From positions 26,291,741-26,355,740 of the forward strand of contig CM035171.1 in the NCBI GenBank assembly GCA_020205615.1: DNA of 64,000 bases, written 5' to 3'. Of the stretch, positions 23,103 to 34,957 are shown in pieces (the stretch's first letter is position 1; the number at the start of each line of letters is the position of its first letter). The position numbers and the translations under genes were made by a program. The DNA comes from Panax quinquefolius (lineage: Eukaryota > Streptophyta > Magnoliopsida > Apiales > Araliaceae). The notes beneath the pieces are model-generated. The model had not been told where the DNA came from. It ran no database searches and saw nothing but the letters and a program-made list of their open reading frames with translations.

Positions 23103-23510
23103 TCTGGATTGATTATTGATGCTTACGTGATAAGTCACTCAATTTTGTTTTATTAGTATTATTAATGTAATAAAATGTAAAAGCTAAAACATAATACTTT
23201 TATAAAGTTATTCGTTTTATTAAAGTAATAGTAAAATCTTTTTATATAAAATGTAATACTTTTATAAAGTTATCTATTTTATTAGACAATAATTAGAATA
23301 TATTACAATTTATTATGCATAGTGTTTGCATAGTGCTCTGCATAGTGTTTGCATAGTAAAATCTTTTATAAAGTTATTCGTTTTATTAGATTATAAATAG
23401 AATATATTATATTTTATTTTAAAAGATTTTGCTTTAAATATGGATAGTCGATTAAAAGTAAATCAATCTGGACCGTTCATGAGTTAGTTACTTATCTGCA
23501 TCCATTTTTC

Positions 23511-23518
23511 TATAAATA
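23511..23518 (+). promoter_or_regulatory. TATA box of LTR1
   Basis: TATAAATAG preceded by TTCTA and followed by AAGCTCATTCCTTC. The same context occurs at 28467, 35767, 39534 and 49655, and in reverse at 61571-61563, so it marks the family-A promoter. Confidence 0.8.
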
Positions 23519-25374
23519 GAAGCTCATTCCTTCATTATTTCTTACGAATTCAATTTGAAACTCTAGAGAGAGAAACTATAGAGAGAGTTCTTCTTCTATA
23601 ATCTTGAGCGTATTTCTGTAGAGTTTAAGAAAGCTTTGAGCATAGTGCAAGTTTTATTCGAGTATATCCTCGCCCTACCGTAGGAGTACTCTTCTTTATA
23701 AGGTAAGGGGTATTATTTCTTTTGTATTCATGAAGAGAACTTCAGTTATTCTATTTTTAATATTACATTGGAATAACTTTTTGATACGCCAAGCTACCCT
23801 ATACTTGGTGAAATTCTTATGTTATTCCATTCTTTATTATTCTCATTGGAATATCCATGCATGCGTTTTTATGCTGGGACTGGTTCCGCTCTTTACTATT
23901 ACATTGGAATATCCTCATCTGCATGCGTTTTTACGCCGGACTGGGTTCCGCTTTTACTATTTTGGCTGAATATCCTCACATGCATGCGTTTCGGCGGGAC
24001 TGGTTCCGTATTTATTATTCTCGTTGGGAATAACTTTTGCGCATGCGATCTCTATCGCATGCATGGTGAATCCTTCATTATTCCATTCTTTATTATTCAT
24101 TAGAATAACTTTTATACATGTGGATTACCACATGCACGGTGAAACAATCCTTTGTATTTCATTCCTTGTTAAATTATGAAAATGATCTGTTTACGTGGAT
24201 TATGATGAAAGTCATAAAAAAAGTATTGGACTGATAAAAATCATGGGTATATGTGGTATTAGTAAGTGTTATGATGAGTTATGTTGGTTATTATGTGAAA
24301 ACATGAAAGTTTCTTAGAAATCACAAAGGGTTGAAAAATCAGATTTTGGTGAAAATGGAACATGAAATTCAATTGACCATATCTCATATTATATTTTTAA
24401 TTTTTGAGTGTGGTCAAGTTCTAGAGTTAGGTCTATGAGTTTTGTAACTTATTCATGTGGAATCACTGGAAAAGATGTTATAGATTTTTGTGTGGACTGA
24501 TTTTAGCAAAGTACGAAAAACTGCAAAATATGAAAAAATCTTTCATACCATTTATTTTAAAGGGCTTTTTCGGCCACTTAATTTGTGAGAAAAATTCTGG
24601 CCTTTTGGGACATGAAAGTATATGGTATAAAGTACCTCTTGTCCAAAAACGAGCTCATTCTGACTTAAAATTAGCAAGTTATGACCATTTCAATATTTAG
24701 GTTTTTCCGACAAAAAATGCTATAACCTGAGTTCTATAACTCCGATGACCATGAAATTTAAACTGGAAGCTCACGTTAACATGTGTAAGATCTTTCCAAG
24801 ATTTGGGAATTTCTGGAGTTAACCGTGAGGTAGCTAATTTCTTAAGGAGTTAATTAGAAATTGATTTTTGAAAAATAGTAAATGAATTTTAAAAATGTCA
24901 AGAAAAATATATGTTCAATATGGGACTATATTATGCTAAATCCTAAAAAAGAATAATTTTTGGGACTGATTTGGTATTTTTCATGAAAATAGTTTATCTA
25001 CGAACATATGAGTTAAATATGTTATGTGGAGTTGAAGAATTGGTAAATAGGATTTTATGGCTTGGAAATCTTATATAAGGTATATGCAGATTTTTGATGA
25101 GTAATTTGATTATTGGCGATGAAATCTTATGAGTATGACATTTTTGAATGATTAAATGCATTATTTGGAAAAGTGTAAACAATTAAATGTATTTGTTTAT
25201 AAGTTTAAGAAGTGATTAAAATATTGTTATAGTATTAACAATATTAGATTATGATTTTATTAAGTGATTGATAATATCTGGATACATTTAAAGTCTTTAA
25301 TATTTATCCTTGATTTAGTTTGATTAATGCTTATAATATTGTCATCATTCTCATATTTATATTATGTTGAAAGT

Positions 25375-26190
25375 CATATGTGGCCTGTAGTGCATAGATG
25401 GACTTGGTATGATTATGACCAGGGATTATTCGGTATAATCAAGACCGTAATGTTGCAAATGATGTGGAAAAAGTCTTCATTGGCCCGTAGTGCATTGATG
25501 GACAATTTTTGGTATGATTATGGCTATGGATTCTCTTCGGCCAAGGGTGCAAAGATGAATTGTTTTATAGCATGATCGGGGATCATTGATAAAAACACGA
25601 TTATCTTTGGCCGTAGTGCATGAATAATTTGTGGTTGTGATATTAATGAAAAAGTCCTCATTGGCCGTAGTGCATTGATGGACGGATTTTTTTGGTATGA
25701 TTATGGCTATGGATTCTCTTCGGCCAAGGGTGCAAAGATGAATTATTTTATGGCATGATCAGGACCGTTGATGAAAACACGATTATCTTTGGCCCTGTAG
25801 TGCATGGATAATTCGTGGTTGTGATACTAATGAATATCCTTGGCAGTAGTGCAGGGGTGATTCGATGATGTGGATTAATTATTGAGCTGAGTCTCAGCGA
25901 TGAAATATTAACTCACGGATGTGATAATAATGAATATATTTGGTCGTAGTGCATGGAAAATTCATGGATGTGATACTAATGAATATCCTTGGGCGTAGTG
26001 CATGGATAATTCAATGATGTGGATTATTTATTAAAGTCGAGTCTCAATGATAAAATATTAGTTATACACTTTTAATTTGTAGAAGATAGTAGATATCATG
26101 CTCTACTTGACTCTTCTAAAATACAGTTGTATGTCTTTGGCATGTATTGCAAAGATGAATTGTTAACGAATATCTTTGGCCGTAGTGCAA
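25375..26190 (+). repeat. Array of short hairpins with GTAGTG loop in LTR1
   Basis: About a dozen units share a loop close to GCCCGTAGTG. Their arms include CTGTG/CATAG (25380), CATTG/CATTG (25480 and 25655), CTTTG/CAAAG (about 26135 and 26175) and CCTTG/CATGG or CAGGG (about 25830 and 25988). Spacing is irregular, about 35-110 bp. A related hairpin, TCTTCG then CGAAGA, follows at about 26282-26303. Equivalent arrays lie in every family-A LTR here. Confidence 0.75.
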
Positions 26191-26732
26191 AGATGAATTT
26201 ATTAGTATGATTGTGAGCAAGAATTCTGATTTGGTATAACCATAATTTTTGATGTTTCAGGTGAAGATAGGTGATGGAAATTATCTTCGTCCTAGTTGCG
26301 AAGAAGAATTTTAGAACCAAAATTATGATTATGAGTTATTTATATGATTGTGGACAGGAATTGTTTATTGATGTTACAGGGATAAAACATTATTGGTGGA
26401 CTTTTAACATGGAGAAGATAATAGACCTGATGGTCTATTCGACTCTTCTAATGGATTGCTTGCTTCTATTTACTGACTATGGTTGAAAAGTTTTATCATC
26501 TACCATATGTTCTAAATCTTGATTTATTATTGATGAAAGCTATTGATAATTTAATTATCTTTAGTCATGATATTCTGTACTGGGCTAGTTGTGCTCACCC
26601 TTTCTGCTTCACAATTCCTTTCAAGTAATAAGAGTGTTGCCGTAAGAGTGTTGCCGGGTCGAGCGGGGATAACAAGGTAATAGAACAGTGGTCTCTAGCT
26701 GTGGAGGTTTTCCCTAAATAGTATAACAAAGT

Positions 26733-27182
26733 GTGTTGTATTCTATACATCATTTAGTAGTTATATTTGATGAATCAAATAGGGTGAGGCGAACCCAACT
26801 TTGGAAGGGTGTTTTGCCACTATCATACAAGATGTCTAATGACATACAACCTCGTGTTATCTTAAGACAAGGTTGTACGCATCCACTTGCTGAGTATATC
26901 TACGTGCACTACCTATATGATCTTGGAGTTTATTTAAAATATAATATTCATTTGGAGACAGTGGAGATAGTTATATGTCAAGAGAAGACTCACCATTGGA
27001 AAGAAGATGATAATAATCTTCTCGTTTTTCTTTGGGGTCTATTGGGTCAACCAAGGATAATTATGTGGCCATATGATATCTATTATAACCTAGACGCATG
27101 GCCTCCCATGTACGAAGGTTTCCTTGAGCACTTCCCAAAGATTTTAATTTCTAAAACAGTTTTTGATTATACTTTTATGTAA
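26733..27182 (+). CDS. Unrecognised open frame inside the family-A long LTR
   Basis: A 149-codon frame lies inside LTR1 just before its 3' end. I do not recognise the product. It is rich in aromatic residues (HHWK, FLWGLLGQP, MWPYDIY, AWPPMYEGF) and has no signal peptide or known motif. A diverged copy keeps 104 codons open at 59387-59073 in the minus-strand solo LTR. A third copy, broken by stops, lies near 42390-42745. It could be a captured host exon or an accessory frame of the long subtype. The start codon is uncertain; ATG at about 26832 (MSNDIQPRV) would also serve. Confidence 0.35.
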   Translation: MLYSIHHLVVIFDESNRVRRTQLWKGVLPLSYKMSNDIQPRVILRQGCTHPLAEYIYVHYLYDLGVYLKYNIHLETVEIVICQEKTHHWKEDDNNLLVFLWGLLGQPRIIMWPYDIYYNLDAWPPMYEGFLEHFPKILISKTVFDYTFM

Positions 27183-27372
27183 AGTACCATTGTAAGGTTG
27201 TGGTCGAGGTACCAGGAGAGTTACATACATTTGTATTAAAACTCACAGTTAACTGTGGTCGTATTCTATACTGACATTTCAACAATTAATATAAATGAAG
27301 TTGTATTTGAATTTTATACCATGTATCCGGCGACTCGAATGGGTGATGTATACCTAATTTTGAGGCGTCACA

Positions 27373-27703
27373 TTTGGTATCGAGCTTAGGGATATGGTCA
27401 TGAGATAAGAGTCTAGAACTAGGAGGGGAGAGACGAGTTATATACTTCGCTAGTGTGTGACTTACCTAAGCTGAAATTGTTTACTTGATAAGTTGACAAA
27501 TTGTGATATGTCAATTAACCTTTGTTTTGTAGATATATTCTAGAATGATATCTGAAATATAGGAGATGAGAAATGAGAAAATCATGATAGCGAGGAAATT
27601 ACCGAGAAGTTACAATCTGAAAAGAAAGCAAGGTATTCTCATCTCTTCGAATATCAGGTACGTACGTAAATTTCGAGGGCGAAATTTCATAAGAAGGGGT
27701 GAT
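27373..27703 (+). mobile_element. Nearly empty internal region between LTR1 and LTR2
   Basis: It contains a PBS (TGGTATCGAGC from 27375), leader sequence like that at 30125-30311 and a few gag-start-like codons. It then jumps directly to the pol terminus (NFEGEIS and stop) and a polypurine tract (AAGAAGGGGTGA). All enzymatic coding is deleted. Confidence 0.85.
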
Positions 27704-30124
27704 TGTGAGACCCCGAATTTTATGAAATAAAAGTATTCAATTTTTCTATTTTGGTAAATAGTTAAATTGATAAAAGTTTAAAGTTAAGGGTAATATGTGA
27801 TTTTTTTTTTTGCAAAGTAAGCAAGTTGATATAAAATATTCGTTGTGTCGGGGAATATTCTTTTGTCGAGGAATATCCGTACGATGATACAATCATTGGT
27901 GGACCCCACAACGGAATTATTGTCGGATTGAAAAAACGACAAAAATATTTTTATGAAAATAACGGCGAAAGTGTTACTGAATTAAAAGCTGTTGAAACAC
28001 CCGGTGTTAAAAAAATACAAAGATGTCTGGCGTGGTTGCATAGTAGCACACGGTATTGATTATTGATGCTTACGTGATAAATCACTCGGTTTTGTTTTAT
28101 TAGTATTATTAATGTAATAAAATGAAAAGCTTTTATATAAAATAGAATACTTTTATAAAGTTATTCGTTTTATTAGGCTAATAGTAAAATCTTTTTATAT
28201 AAAATGCAAATACTTTTATAAAGTTATTTATTTTATTAGACAATAATTAGAATATATTATATTTTATTATGCATAGTGTTTGCATATAAGGCTCTGCATA
28301 GTATTTGTATAGTAAAATCTTTTATAAAGTTATTCGTTTTATTAGATTATAAATAGAATATATTATATTTTATTTAAAAGATTTTGCTTTAAATATGGAT
28401 AGTCAGATTAAAGTAAATCAATCTGACCGCTTAATGAGTTAGTTACTATTATCTTGATCCATTTTTTATAAATAGAAGCTCATTCCTTCATTATTTTCTT
28501 ACGAATTCACCGAAACTCTAGAGATAAACTATAGAGAGAAAGAAAAAGTATTCTCGCTACTTCACTACTTATATATCCAAAGATTTTCTTCTTAAGGTAG
28601 GTAATATTATTTGTTGTACTCGTAAGGGGTGTTATTCTTTTGTATTCATGAAGAGAACTTATGTTAATCCATTCTTTATTATTCTGTTGGAATAACTCAG
28701 ATACGTGGCTACCCTATACTTGGTGACATTCTTCTATTATTCCGCCTTTATTATTTGTTGGAATATCCTCATCATGCGTTTTAAGCCGAACTCGGTTCCG
28801 CTTTTTTATTATTATTCATTTGGAATATCCTGCTTTGGCGCGTTTTGGCGGCGGACTGATTCCGCTTCTTATTAGTATTCTCATTGGAATAACTCATCAT
28901 CACAAGTACCGCATGCACGGTGATTTCATTGTTATTCCATTCTTTATTATTCTTTGGAACATCCTCGCTTCGCGCAATTTCTTTGACACCGTTCCGTTAT
29001 TTAGTATTCTCGTTGGAATAACTCGCTCTATGCATCACCGCATGCATGGTGATTTCTTTTGTTATTCCATTCTTTATTATACTAAGTTGGTTAATGTTTT
29101 GACTTCTATACTCCATGAAATTAGTGGAATATCCATGATAATTCCGCTTCATCCAGTATCTTTTCATGGAAATATTCTTCTGAGCATTCTTGAATTTTAC
29201 TCTACAAAGTAGTATCATGTTGACAATTTGGAGGTTATTGGTTCTTGGACAAATTAATTCTTGAACTTGTTTTATTGAATTCTTATATCATTGTCATCAT
29301 CCTCATATTTATATTTTTTTTAAAAGTCATCTGTGGCCTGTAGTGCATAGATGGACTTGGTATGATTATGACCACGGATTATTCAGTGTAATCATGATCG
29401 TAATGTTACAAATGATGTGGTAAAATTCCTCATTGGCCCGTAGTGCATTGATGGACAGTTGTTGGCATGATCATGACCATTAATGAATACACAAATATTC
29501 TTGGCCCGTAGTGCATGGATAATTGTGGTCGTGATACTAAAGAATATCCTTGGCCGTAGTGCATGGGTGATTCGATGATGTGGATTATTTATTAAGTTGA
29601 GTCTCATCGATAAAAGTCATGAAAAACCTTTTAAATCATAGAAGATAGTAGATTTTATTCTCTACTTGTCTCTTCTAATGGATTACTTGTTCCGCTGTAG
29701 TTAAACTTGATGTTTGTTATATTTTATCAGTTTAACACTGTTGAAGGCTAATGATAATTTATTCTGCATTATCTTAGTCATAATATTTCTTACTGGGCTA
29801 GTTGAGCTCACCCTTTCTTTCACTGTTCTTTTTAGGAAATGAGAACGTAGCTGGGACGAGTCGGTGAACGGAGTGATGGTCCGGATGATAGTATTAGCTA
29901 GTAGTCCTCACTATTCTGTTAAATAGTGTGACAATAATTGTAATGAGGACTCCTTTTGAGTTTTTATACTCTCTGAAGAGACGATTTTGTACTCAAACTC
30001 ACGCTTTATGTCTTATCGTATTGTACATACCATGATTTATTATTATTAAGTTGTATTTGATTTCTGTACCATGTATCTGGCGACTCAAGATAGGTGATGT
30101 ATACCTAATTTTGGGGGCGTCACA
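27704..30124 (+). mobile_element. Family-A LTR2, chimeric
   Basis: It starts TGTGAGACCCCG like the long-subtype LTRs. From the TATA region (28467) onward it follows the short subtype, sharing with LTR3 the leader ACTTCACTACTTATATATCC and lacking the 1.2-kb block. It ends GGGGGCGTCACA before a Met-type PBS. The change of affinity lies roughly between 28150 and 28550. Confidence 0.85.
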
Positions 30125-30126
30125 GT

Positions 30127-30138
30127 TGGTATCAAAGC
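30127..30138 (+). other. Primer-binding site, initiator Met tRNA type
   Basis: TGGTATCAAAGC lies two bases after the LTR2 end. It matches the common plant initiator-Met PBS TGGTATCAGAGC with one difference. Confidence 0.85.
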
Positions 30139-30311
30139 TTAGGGATATGATACCTGGCTAAGATGTGAGACTGGAACTAGGAGGGGAGAGATGGGGAATT
30201 CCTTCGCTAGTATGACCTACCTAAGTTTATTTGGTATTTAATTGGTTGGTCAAAGTATAGGGATAATATGTTATATGTTAATTAACCTTTGTTTTGTGGC
30301 AGTATCTGAAA

Positions 30312-31410
30312 ATGACATCCGAGAATGTTGAAAATAGCAATGGAGCACAAGAGACCGGTTAGTCTCCACATATCAATAATCAGGAGAATGTGCATCAGGA
30401 AGGTGACAATCCTCACGCAAACAACAACACTGACCAAATGATGAATGATGGATTGTTCAGAGGCTTTATGCAATTCATGCAACATCAGGCGAGAGCGGTT
30501 CCTGTCCAAAATGTAGGTGGAAACACTGGAAACTCTCGGACGGTCCATCGCTAAATGCTCAAGGAGCTGGGACCACCGGAGTTTATTGGAGAGCCAAAAC
30601 CACTTAAGGCGGAAGCATGGATAAAGCAGATCACCAAGATATTTGATGTCTTGGGATGCTCCGAGGAGTAAAAGGTCCCCTTCGCCACCTTCATGTTGCG
30701 TGAAGAGGCAAATTACTGGTGGGAATCTGTAAAACGTACCCAGCCTGACGCACTCAAGATGTCTTATGAAAAGTTCCAAGAGCAATTCAACGACAAGTAC
30801 TTTCCCGAGAGTATTCGTCACATGAAAGAGGTGGAGTTTATCAAGTTGGAACAAAACAATATGACCGTGTCGCAATACGAGGATAAATTTGCGGAGTTAT
30901 CCCGGTTTGCATCCCATTTGGTCGATAAAGAGGAGCGAATGACGCGAATGTTTTTAAGAGGTTTGAAACCGGAGATACGTCAATATCTTATTTCTCATAA
31001 ACTGTGTTTGTACTCAGATGTTGTAAATAGGGCTCAGTTATTGGAGCGCGGTAACGAGTCAACGCAACCAAGAGAAAGCAGCCGGCATCATGAAAATACC
31101 AGTGGTATCAGTCATCGAAACTATGACAACAAACGTGGAGGAATCAACATGCCGAAATGGTAACCACTTCTTGGTAATCATGGCGAAGACAAGAAAATGG
31201 ACATTTCAAGAAAAGGAGATTCAACAATGATGAAAAGACGTCAAAGACCAAAGAATCGTGGTTAAGGAAGGAGAACGACCACCTATCATATGTTTCAAAT
31301 GCGGAGGGGAGGGACATATCAGTCCAAACTGCGCGATGCCATCCAAAGCGTGTTATAATTATGGGAGAGAAGGTCACCTAGCCCGATTTTGTCGTTCACC
31401 GAAGACAAGT
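30312..31410 (+). pseudogene. Family-A gag (capsid and zinc knuckle), broken
   Basis: ATG at 30312 begins MTSENVENS, shared with the copy at 51429. Stops at 30360, near 30553 and at 30669 interrupt it. The capsid region (NYWWES, DKYFPESIRH, MTVSQYEDKFAELSRF, LRGLKPEIR) is typical of Tekay/Del gag. A frameshift lies between 31163 and 31258. The knuckle CFKCGGEGHISPNC is intact; a second one has lost a cysteine (CYNYGREGHLARFC). The product would have packaged the retrotransposon RNA. Confidence 0.88.
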
Positions 31411-31878
31411 TCAGTTAGGATGGAGGCACCAAAGGCCGTCCCAAAAAATTCAAAGCCGGTGGTGCAAGGGAGAGCATTTGTTGTGACCTCCCAGAAAGCA
31501 AGGAACCCGAACGAGGTCATCACGGGTAAGCTTATCATAAACTCTAGCGAAGTCTATACCTTATTTGATACTAGTTCTACCCATTCTTTTATTTCTCCTA
31601 CTTGCGCTCAACGATTAAACTTGACTCCGGAGAAATTAGACTTTGACTTATCTGTGGAAACTCCATTGGGAGAAACCTTCATTACATCCATTGTTTATAA
31701 GTCTTGTTTGGTTCAAGTTGGTACCCACACATTACCTATCGATCTTATTTCATTGAAAATACTTGCATTTGATGTAATTCTAGGGATTGATTGGTTAACT
31801 AATCATCATGCAAAAATTAATTGTTTTCGTAAGGTTGTTAGCTTTCATATTCCTAATCAACCTATTATGCGAATTTAA
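31411..31878 (+). pseudogene. Family-A aspartic protease domain, inactive motif
   Basis: The open frame after the knuckles reaches YTLFDTSSTHSFIS, where an active protease has D-S/T-G, so the glycine is lost. Downstream LSVETPLGETF and DVILGIDWL match the flap and C-terminal part of gypsy proteases. It ends at a stop at 31876 (TAA; the copy at 52971 has CAA). Confidence 0.85.
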
Positions 31879-31935
31879 GCAACCAAACCATTAAAATCAA
31901 TCACTGTCATCTCAAGCCATAAAGCTATTCATTTA

Positions 31936-33380
31936 TTGAAAAATGGATGTCAAGCTTTCTTAGCTCATGTCACGGATCTAAACAAAAATACGTCAGTTTT
32001 GAATGATATTTCTATTGTTAATGAATTTCCTGACGTATTCCCTGAAGAACTTCCTGGCCTACCCCTAGAGCGTGAAATTAAATTTTGTATCGACCTTGAA
32101 CCTGGTAAAAAACCTATTTCCAAAGCCCCATATCGAATGGCTCCTATTGAACTTTAGGAGTTAAAGACCCAACTACAGGAATTGTTAGACATCGGTTTCA
32201 TTCGTCCTATTACTTCTCATTGGGGTGCTCCTGTTCTATTCGTGAAAAAGAAAGATGGGAGTATGCGACTTTGTATTGATTATCGGGAGTTGAATCATGT
32301 CACCATCAAAAATAGGTACCCATTTCCACGTATTGATGACCCGTTTTGACCCGATTGCAAGGAGCCAAATTCTTTTCAAAGATTGATCTTCGTTCCGGAT
32401 ATCACCAATTGAAGATTAGAACCGATGACATTCCAAAGACGGCTTTCAGAACTCGGTACGGGCATTATGAATTCCTAGTCATGTCCTTTGGATTGACTAA
32501 TGCTCCTACTGCCTTCATGGATATGATGAACCAAGTATTCAAGGAATATTTGGATCACTTTGTGGTCGTCTTTATTGATGACATCCTCATATATTCCAAA
32601 AACCGTGAAGATCATGAGCAACACTTGAGGCTGATACTCCAAAAGCTTCGTGAATATAAGCTTTATGCCAAGTTGAAGAAATGCGAGTTCTGGCTTGAGG
32701 AAGTAGCATTCCTTGGGCACGTGGTATCAAGTCATGGAATATCTGTTGACCCAGCAAAGATTGAAGCTATTCAAAGCTGGGAGCAACCTAAATCAGTGAC
32801 TGAAGTACGTAGCTTTCCCGGCTTAGTTGGTTATTATCGGGGATTCGTAGAAGGGTTTTCTCGAATCGCTACTCCACTAACTCAGCTGACTCGGAAAGAT
32901 ACAAAGTTTGGTTGGAGCGAGGAATGTGAGAAGAGTTTTCAAGAACTCAAGAGGAGACTCATTTCAGCACTTGTTCTAACAATACCATCTGGTTCGGAGG
33001 GATTTGTCATCTATAGTGATGCTTCGGGAAAAGGGTTAGGATGTGTTCTCATGCAACATAGGAAAGTCATAGCCTATGCCTCACGACAACTCAAAGAATA
33101 TAAGAGGAATTATCCTACTCATGATCTAGAGTTGGCAGCTGTTGTCTTCGCATTAAAGATTTGGAGGCATTACTTGTATGGGGAGAAAGTGGAGATCTTT
33201 ACGGATCATAAAAGCCTCAAATATTTCTTCACTCAAAAGGAACTCAACATGCGACAACGACATTGGCTTGAACTGTTGAAAGATTATGATCATACCATCC
33301 AATACCATCTTGGAAAAGCGAACGTGGTAGCTGACGCATTGAGTAGAAGATCATATGCGGGTACGAGTACAATATTGACA
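31936..33380 (+). pseudogene. Family-A reverse transcriptase and RNase H, broken
   Basis: The RT begins near 32010. It has a stop at 32155 and a frameshift near 32337, then stays open to 33783. Visible motifs are [19 protein letters not shown], the catalytic [29 protein letters not shown], and for RNase [11 protein letters not shown] with TDHKSLKYF and DALSRR. The catalytic aspartates are present, so the RT/RNase H core decayed less than the rest. Confidence 0.9.
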
Positions 33381-34946
33381 ACGCAAAGGCCCATTTTGTG
33401 TGACTTACAAAGGATGGAAATAGAGTTAAAGACTCTAGGGACCCATGTGATGATGGCGAACATACGAGTAGAACCAACTTTAATTTATAAAGTTAAAGCT
33501 GCTCAAGCTACAGACCTGGAGCTGATGCGTATGAGGAAGAAAGTGCAAGAAGGTGTTATGACGGAAGCAAGAATCGATGAAGAAGGAATACTTCGAGTCA
33601 ACTCCAGACTTTGTGTTCATAACGGCCCTGATTTAAAGTATAAAATCATGATGGAGGCGCACAACACACCATTTGCAATCCATCCTGGGAGTACCAAAAT
33701 GTATCATGATCTTCGACATACATTTTGGTGGGGCAATATGAAGAGAGAGATAGCGCTGTTTATCTCAAGGTATCAAACGTGTTAACGTGTCAAGGCGGAG
33801 CATCAAGTACCAAAAGGTCCATTGCAACCACTTGAAATTCCAGAATGGAAGTGGGAGCACATTACCATGGATTTCGTTACCGGTCTTCCTAAGGTTTCTC
33901 AAGGTATAGATGCGATTTAGGTCATTATTGATAGATTGACCAAGTCTGCTCATTTCTTACCGATACGAGAAACTTATACATTTGAACGTCTTACTCGTAT
34001 CTACATAAATGAGATTGTAAGACTGCATGGTATGCCAGTATCCATAGTTTCTAATCGAGACCCAAGATTCACTTCACGATTTTGGGTTAGTTTACAAAAA
34101 GCTATGGGCACAGATTTATGATTTAGTTCGGCATATCATCCTCAGACGGACGGATAATCAGAGAGGACTATTCAAACTCTTGAAGATTTATTAAGACTCT
34201 GTGTCCTTGACTTCAAGGGAAGTTGGGAGAAGTTCTTACCATTGGTGAAGTTTTCCTACAACAACAGTTATCAAGAAAGTATTGGCATGGCTCCATTCGA
34301 GGCGTTATATGGAAGAAAGTGTCATTCTCCAGTATGCTGGGATGAGGTGGGTGAAGCAACGTTGTTGGGACCGGAGTTGGTACGTATGACTAAGGAAAAG
34401 ATTCAAACAATCCGACAACGTATAAAGACCTCACAAGATCGACAAAAGAGTTATGCTGATCTTCATCGAAAGGACGTGGAATTTGATATAGGAGATCATG
34501 TGTTATTATGAGTTGCTCCGTGGAAAGGAGTTACGAGATTTGGAAAGAGAGAAAAGTTCAATCCTCGATTCATTGGCCCATTTTTAATCCTCGACCGAGA
34601 AGAAACTGTGGCCTATAGACTCACTTTACCGCCAAGTATGTCTCGTGTTCATAACGTTTTTCACATATCCATGTTACGTAAATATGTGGAAGACCCGAAC
34701 CACATTATTGAGTTAGAATTGGACGAAATAGCAGAAGATTTGACGTATGAAGAGGTTCCTGTTCAAATCTTGGATAAGAAGGAACATATTCTACGCTCCA
34801 AGGTTATACCTCAAGTCAAAGTTTTGTGGAGAAACCACGATGTTGAGGAAATGACTTGGGAGTTAGAATCTGAAATGAAATCAAGGTATCCTTACCTCTT
34901 CGACATACCAGGTATGTACCCTAATTTCGAGGACGAAATTTCATAA
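33381..34946 (+). pseudogene. Family-A integrase with chromodomain-like tail, broken
   Basis: The zinc domain ([17 protein letters not shown]) ends at a stop at 33783. The catalytic core follows with [20 protein letters not shown] and SERTIQTLEDLL (D-D-E). Stops lie at 33918, 34119, 34155 and 34509. The C-terminus holds the GPF-type region and ILRSKVIPQVKVLWR with EMTWELESEM, a group-II chromodomain remnant that places the element in the Tekay/Del chromovirus clade. The stop at 34944 abuts the polypurine tract. Confidence 0.9.
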
Positions 34947-34957
34947 GAAGGGGAGAT
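34947..34957 (+). other. Polypurine tract
   Basis: GAAGGGGAGAT directly after the pol stop codon and directly before LTR3. Confidence 0.8.

Larger units (their letters stand above)
22776..27372 (+). mobile_element. Family-A LTR1, long subtype (4.6 kb), left LTR of a three-LTR complex
   Basis: It starts TATGAGACCCCG (first dinucleotide altered from TG to TA) and ends GGCGTCACA, followed by a Met-type PBS. Features inside are the conserved U3 block at 23077-23102, TATA at 23511, a palindrome-rich array (23750-24110), hairpin repeats (25375-26190) and an open frame (26733-27182). Compared with LTR2 and LTR3 it has an extra 1.2-kb block (24120-25330) and a different last 800 bp. It shares both with the solo LTR at 38334-42935. 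Confidence 0.88.

Noticed and set aside
30282..30875. A 197-codon open frame antisense to gag
   Set aside because: It lies wholly opposite clear gag coding sequence, has no family resemblance, and recurs only as shorter shadows opposite the other gag copy.
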